The notes under the pieces were generated by a model that saw only the letters and a program-made list of their open reading frames with translations, did not search any database and was not told the origin of the DNA. From an uncultured Lachnobacterium sp. (GTDB taxonomy: Bacteria; Bacillota; Clostridia; Lachnospirales; Lachnospiraceae), in the NCBI GenBank assembly GCA_900552085.1, contig URYB01000077.1:1-9818 (forward strand): a stretch of DNA of 9,818 nt. The letters are read 5' to 3'. The position numbers and the translations under genes are program-made. Shown piece by piece: positions 7,232 to 9,818 of this stretch; positions within the stretch are counted from its first letter, which is position 1; the number at the start of each line of letters is the position of its first letter.

Positions 7232-7235
7232 AAAT

Positions 7236-7261
7236 GAGGACCTGACATAGGTCCTCTTTTT
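7236..7261. terminator. Rho-independent terminator, probably bidirectional
   Basis: GAGGACCT (7236-7243), loop GACAT, AGGTCCTC (7249-7256), then five T (7257-7261): a perfect 8-bp stem ending the plus-strand microprotein gene. Read on the minus strand the same stem is followed by CATTTTCATTTT, so it can also end the Cys-rich gene whose stop is at 7274. Confidence 0.85.
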
Positions 7262-7273
7262 GACTGCATATGT

Positions 7274-7492
7274 TTAGCAGATGCTTCCGCAGCCACCACA
7301 GCCACCGCCGCAGTTTCCACATAACAGAAGGAGAATGATAATCCAGCAGCAGTCATTGCCACCACCACAGTTGTTACCGCCGAAGCAGGAGCCGTTACCT
7401 CCACAGCAGCAGAGAAGAAGGATGATCCAGATAATAGAATTGCATCCGTTTTCAGATGAACATCCACAGTTTGTTGCAGCTAAATCACTCAT
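7274..7492 (-). CDS. Small Cys/Gly-rich protein with two hydrophobic segments ('chorion class' mislabel family)
   Basis: A 72-residue protein with 15 cysteines and 17 glycines. It is built as two repeats: a Cys/Gly/Asn-rich stretch followed by a short hydrophobic run (IIWIILLL at 20-27; WIIILLLL at 50-57), ending with a third Cys/Gly-rich tail. CCC (28-30) follows the first run directly and CC (48-49) precedes the second. Start ATG 7490-7492 has an excellent GGAGGT site five bases upstream, which makes this frame, not the proline-rich antisense frame, the coding one. Clostridial relatives are often labelled 'chorion class high-cysteine protein' because of composition, which says nothing about function. 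The hydrophobic runs are short for full membrane spans, so membrane, spore-surface or metal-binding roles are all possible. It is monocistronic and convergent with the microprotein gene. Confidence 0.8.
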   Translation of the reverse strand: MSDLAATNCGCSSENGCNSIIWIILLLCCCGGNGSCFGGNNCGGGNDCCWIIILLLLCGNCGGGCGGCGSIC

Positions 7493-7582
7493 AAGTGACC
7501 TCCAAAATGATATTTACACTAATAACATACGCACGTTATCCAAAAGGGTTCCAATTTTTTCTCCTTTTTCATAATTTTTCTA

Positions 7583-7611
7583 TTGACTTTACCATGGTAA
7601 ATCGATAGAAT
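7583..7611 (+). promoter_or_regulatory. Putative sigma-A promoter of the citrate synthase operon
   Basis: TTGACT (7583-7588), an exact 17-base spacer, then TAGAAT (7606-7611); transcription would start near 7618. It is the best promoter match in the window. The spacer is mostly filled by a perfect palindrome and a second palindrome lies in the start of the transcript, so it appears tightly regulated. Confidence 0.75.
7588..7601. promoter_or_regulatory. Operator-like palindrome TTTACCATGGTAAA in the promoter spacer
   Basis: A perfect 14-bp palindrome between the -35 and -10 hexamers, sharing one base with the -35. A protein bound here would directly block RNA polymerase. It differs from the GntR-like palindrome downstream, so a second regulator is the simplest reading. 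I do not recognise the cognate factor. Confidence 0.5.
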
Positions 7612-7623
7612 GTTATCAAACGT

Positions 7624-7643
7624 AATAATTGTATACAATTATT
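7624..7643. promoter_or_regulatory. Probable GntR-type operator AATAATTGTATACAATTATT
   Basis: A perfect 20-bp palindrome, from about +7 to +26 of the predicted transcript and 26 bases before the citrate synthase ATG. Its core, ATTGTATACAAT, has the form bound by FCD-subfamily GntR regulators (compare the UxuR/ExuR core TTGGTATACCAA). The operon's second gene encodes such a regulator, so autoregulation by roadblock repression is inferred. Confidence 0.65.
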
Positions 7644-7669
7644 CATGCATGGCAAAGGAGTAGTTAACG

Positions 7670-9052
7670 ATGAGAGACGTAGTTATGAATGACAAGACGA
7701 ATCTGTTACAGTTGGAGGAGCATTTTTATCAGCTTGTTGATGTGGATGAACCGAACACATTCCGCAATCTGTTTCCTTATGAAGAAATTCCGAAGATTGC
7801 ATTTAATGACCGTATCGTTCCGCATAATATGCCGGAAGATATCTGGATTACCGATACGACATTCCGTGATGGTCAGCAATCCCGTGCGCCGTACACAACC
7901 GATCAGATCGTAACTATTTATGATTATTTACATAAATTGGGTGGCCCGAAAGGAAAAGTACGTCAGAGTGAATTTTTCTTATATAGTAAGAAGGACCGTG
8001 ATGCAGTGTACAAATGTCTGGAGAGAGGATATAAATTTCCGGAAGTAACTGCATGGATTCGTGCCAGCAAGCAGGATTTCGAACTTGTAAAGGAAATCGG
8101 TCTTCGTGAGACAGGAATTCTTGTCAGCTGCTCCGATTATCATATTTTCTATAAGATGAAAATGACAAGACGCGAGGTTATGAATCTGTATCTCAGCGTC
8201 ATTCGTGAATGTCTTGAGACAGGTATCAGCCCAAGATGTCATCTGGAGGATATTACCCGTTCAGATATTTATGGATTTGTTATTCCGTTCTGCGTAGAAC
8301 TGATGAAGTTGCAGGAGGAATATAAGATCCCGATTAAAGTACGTGCCTGTGATACCATGGGATATGGTGTAAACTTCCCTGGTGCAGTGATTCCACGAAG
8401 TGTACCTGGAATTATCTATGGCCTGACAACACATGCCGGTGTGCCTTCTTCACAGATCGAGTGGCATGGACATAATGATTTTTATAAGGCAGTCAACAAT
8501 TCAACAACTGCATGGTTATATGGTGCAAGCGGTGTCAACTGTTCACTGTTTGGCATTGGCGAGCGTACCGGTAATACACCTCTGGAAGCAATGGTATTTG
8601 AGTATGCACAGTTAAAGGGAACTCTCGATGGTATGGATACGACTGTGATCACGGAGCTTTCTGAGTATTTTGAGAAAGAACTTGGATATAAGCAGCCGAG
8701 CCGTACACCGTTTGTCGGAAGTAATTTCAATGTAACCAGAGCCGGAATTCATGCAGACGGTCTGCTGAAAAACGAGGAAATCTACAATATTTTCGATCCC
8801 GGAAAATTCTTAAACCGTCCGCCACTTGTTGCGGTATCCAACACTTCCGGACTGGCAGGAATTGCCCACTGGATCAACAATTACTATCATTTGCCACAAG
8901 ACCGTAAGGTAGATAAGAATTCCGCACTTGTAAAGCATGTCAAGGAATGGGTGGATGCGCAGTATGATGATGGACGTGTGACGGTTATTACGGATCAGGA
9001 GCTTGTTGTCACAATTACGGACGTCTGCAAAGAGCTGGGTATTGTATTATAG
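7670..9052 (+). CDS. Citrate (Re)-synthase-like enzyme of the LeuA/homocitrate synthase family
   Basis: A 460-residue DRE-TIM metallolyase-fold acyltransferase. The barrel opens with TDTTFRDGQQ (61-70, catalytic Arg66-Asp67). It keeps HLED (191-194), ACDTMG (226-231), the metal site HGHND (266-270) and GIGERTGNTPLE (295-306). It lacks the C-terminal LeuA allosteric domain of true 2-isopropylmalate synthases and has about 55 residues before the barrel. By sequence alone it could be called 2-isopropylmalate or homocitrate synthase. The context (an FCD GntR gene, then a start matching NADP-isocitrate dehydrogenase) points to Re-citrate synthase, as first shown for the LeuA-like enzyme of Clostridium kluyveri: acetyl-CoA plus oxaloacetate to citrate, for 2-oxoglutarate and glutamate synthesis. 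ATG 7670 has AAAGGAG (7654-7660) nine bases upstream; an in-frame ATG at 7685 is less well placed. First gene of the operon. Confidence 0.85.
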   Translation: MRDVVMNDKTNLLQLEEHFYQLVDVDEPNTFRNLFPYEEIPKIAFNDRIVPHNMPEDIWITDTTFRDGQQSRAPYTTDQIVTIYDYLHKLGGPKGKVRQSEFFLYSKKDRDAVYKCLERGYKFPEVTAWIRASKQDFELVKEIGLRETGILVSCSDYHIFYKMKMTRREVMNLYLSVIRECLETGISPRCHLEDITRSDIYGFVIPFCVELMKLQEEYKIPIKVRACDTMGYGVNFPGAVIPRSVPGIIYGLTTHAGVPSSQIEWHGHNDFYKAVNNSTTAWLYGASGVNCSLFGIGERTGNTPLEAMVFEYAQLKGTLDGMDTTVITELSEYFEKELGYKQPSRTPFVGSNFNVTRAGIHADGLLKNEEIYNIFDPGKFLNRPPLVAVSNTSGLAGIAHWINNYYHLPQDRKVDKNSALVKHVKEWVDAQYDDGRVTVITDQELVVTITDVCKELGIVL

Positions 9053-9087
9053 AACAAAATTCGATATTATATTAAGGTGATTAGAAA

Positions 9088-9747
9088 ATGTCAGATGATC
9101 ATTATTCATTAAGTTCGAGGGTTTTTCATGCGATTCGTGAAGATATTTTAAATGGAAAATATCAGGCAAACGAGGAGCTGAAAGAAAAATCCATTGGAGA
9201 GGAAATGGGTGTGAGCAGGACACCGGTACGTGAGGCTTTGCGGCAGTTGGAACTGGAAGGCCTTGTACATATCATTCCAAACAAAGGCGCTTTTGTCGAA
9301 AATGTGACGCTCAAAGATATCAAGGATATTTATGAGATCCGTTCGCTTTTGGAGGGATTATGTGCCAGATGGGCTGCAAACAACATTACAAAAGAACAAT
9401 TAGAAGAATTGGAAGAGACCGTTTTTCTTTCTGACTTTCATTTTTTAAAAGAAAACTGGGATCAGATGGTGGAACTGGATAATCGTTTTCACGAGATTGT
9501 GTATGAAGCATGCGGAAGTAAAGAACTGACCCGTGTACTTCGGGATTATCACCATTATCTGCAGCGTATCCGAAAGATTACGCTGGAACAAAAGACACGT
9601 GCCCGGGCATCGATGGATGAACATCGCAAAATTGCCGAGGCACTGAAAGCAAGAGATGCGGCAGAGGCAGAACGCTGTGCCAGCATTCACATTCGCAACA
9701 CGATATCCAACATGGACAAAATAGGTTGGGAGAACCTTATGAAGTAA
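9088..9747 (+). CDS. GntR family transcriptional regulator, FCD subfamily
   Basis: A 219-residue DNA-binding regulator. The N-terminal winged helix-turn-helix spans about residues 5-70, with the GntR signature GVSRTPVREALRQLELEGLV (41-60) and the wing IIPNKGAFV. The helical FCD effector domain (about 76-205) keeps the usual metal and ligand residues: Asp131 and His135 in ELDNRFHEIVYE, His179 in EHRKIAEAL, and His201. FCD domains commonly bind small carboxylic acids, which suits control of a citrate-forming operon; the effector itself is inferred. Ribosome binding site AAGGTGA lies 7 bases before ATG 9088. It is 35 bases after the citrate synthase stop and 24 before the next gene, with no terminator in either gap, so it is co-transcribed and probably autoregulated through the palindrome at 7624-7643. 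Confidence 0.92.
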   Translation: MSDDHYSLSSRVFHAIREDILNGKYQANEELKEKSIGEEMGVSRTPVREALRQLELEGLVHIIPNKGAFVENVTLKDIKDIYEIRSLLEGLCARWAANNITKEQLEELEETVFLSDFHFLKENWDQMVELDNRFHEIVYEACGSKELTRVLRDYHHYLQRIRKITLEQKTRARASMDEHRKIAEALKARDAAEAERCASIHIRNTISNMDKIGWENLMK

Positions 9748-9771
9748 GGTTTTGGAAAGGAGATTTAAATT

Positions 9772-9808
9772 ATGGACAAGATTAAGATGACAACCCCATT
9801 GGTCGAGA
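9772..9808 (+). CDS. icd: Isocitrate dehydrogenase (NADP+), first 12 codons only
   Basis: AAAGGAG (9756-9762), nine bases, then ATG and the peptide MDKIKMTTPLVE. This fits the conserved start of clostridial and eukaryotic-type NADP-isocitrate dehydrogenases, where KMTTPLVE is followed by MDGDEMTR. The enzyme would convert isocitrate to 2-oxoglutarate, next but one after citrate synthase, which fits the operon. Base 9808 (A) would be the first base of the expected Met codon; from 9809 the sequence turns into adapter. With so few residues the call leans on context and memory of the family. Confidence 0.65.
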
Positions 9809-9818
9809 AGATCGGAAG
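9809..9818 (+). other. Probable Illumina adapter remnant at contig end
   Basis: The final ten bases, AGATCGGAAG, equal the first ten of the standard Illumina TruSeq adapter (AGATCGGAAGAGC). They appear in read-through orientation and exactly where the isocitrate dehydrogenase reading departs from the family. They should not be translated or annotated as native sequence. Confidence 0.8.

Noticed and set aside
7519..7572. 17-codon minus-strand frame (MKKEKKLEPFWITCVCY) upstream of the Cys-rich gene, as a leader peptide
   Set aside because: No ribosome binding site and no attenuator hairpins follow; likely chance.
7281..7574. Proline/glutamine-rich 97-residue plus-strand frame
   Set aside because: It is the complement of the Gly/Cys codons of the minus-strand miniprotein, which has a strong ribosome binding site; this frame's low complexity is a by-product.

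Overview
The window looks like chromosomal DNA from a Gram-positive anaerobe of the class Clostridia, most likely a Lachnospiraceae gut bacterium. The reasons are the moderately AT-rich sequence, strong AGGAGG-type ribosome binding sites, sigma-A-type promoters, a divergent second EF-G-like factor, a tiny Cys/Gly-rich protein of the kind mislabelled 'chorion class' in these genomes, and an anabolic citrate branch built on a LeuA-like (Re-type) citrate synthase. The family assignment is from memory of such proteins and was not searched. No rRNA, tRNA, CRISPR, transposon or phage gene is visible, and no stretch over 300 bases lacks a gene.

Layout. (1) 1-879, minus: prephenate dehydrogenase (tyrA), running off the left edge before its C-terminus. 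A 167-base divergent promoter region separates it from (2) 1047-2918, plus: a Uup-type ABC-F ATPase. (3) 3045-5132, plus: an EF-G paralogue with its own promoter and an altered G4 motif. (4) 5113-6426, plus: a secreted protein with an InlB-type repeat and a beta-propeller-like body, whose start lies inside the EF-G gene. (5) 6404-7010, minus: two small uncharacterised proteins in one operon; the second overlaps the secreted gene tail to tail. (6) 7085-7231, plus: a 48-residue microprotein, facing (7) 7274-7492, minus: a 72-residue Cys/Gly-rich protein, with a shared hairpin terminator between them. (8) 7583-9818, plus: a promoter with two perfect palindromes, then citrate (Re)-synthase-like enzyme, FCD-type GntR regulator, and the first 12 codons of what looks like isocitrate dehydrogenase.

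How the genes relate. The right-hand operon makes sense as the oxidative half-TCA branch from oxaloacetate and acetyl-CoA to 2-oxoglutarate and glutamate, probably controlled by its own GntR protein at the 20-bp palindrome just downstream of the promoter. The ABC-F and EF-G-like genes are both ribosome-associated factors placed side by side. The middle (6404-7492) is a cluster of four short uncharacterised genes and is the least explained part.

The last 10 bases (9809-9818) match the start of the Illumina TruSeq adapter, and the isocitrate dehydrogenase reading breaks exactly there. The right edge is therefore probably a contig end with untrimmed adapter, not natural sequence.
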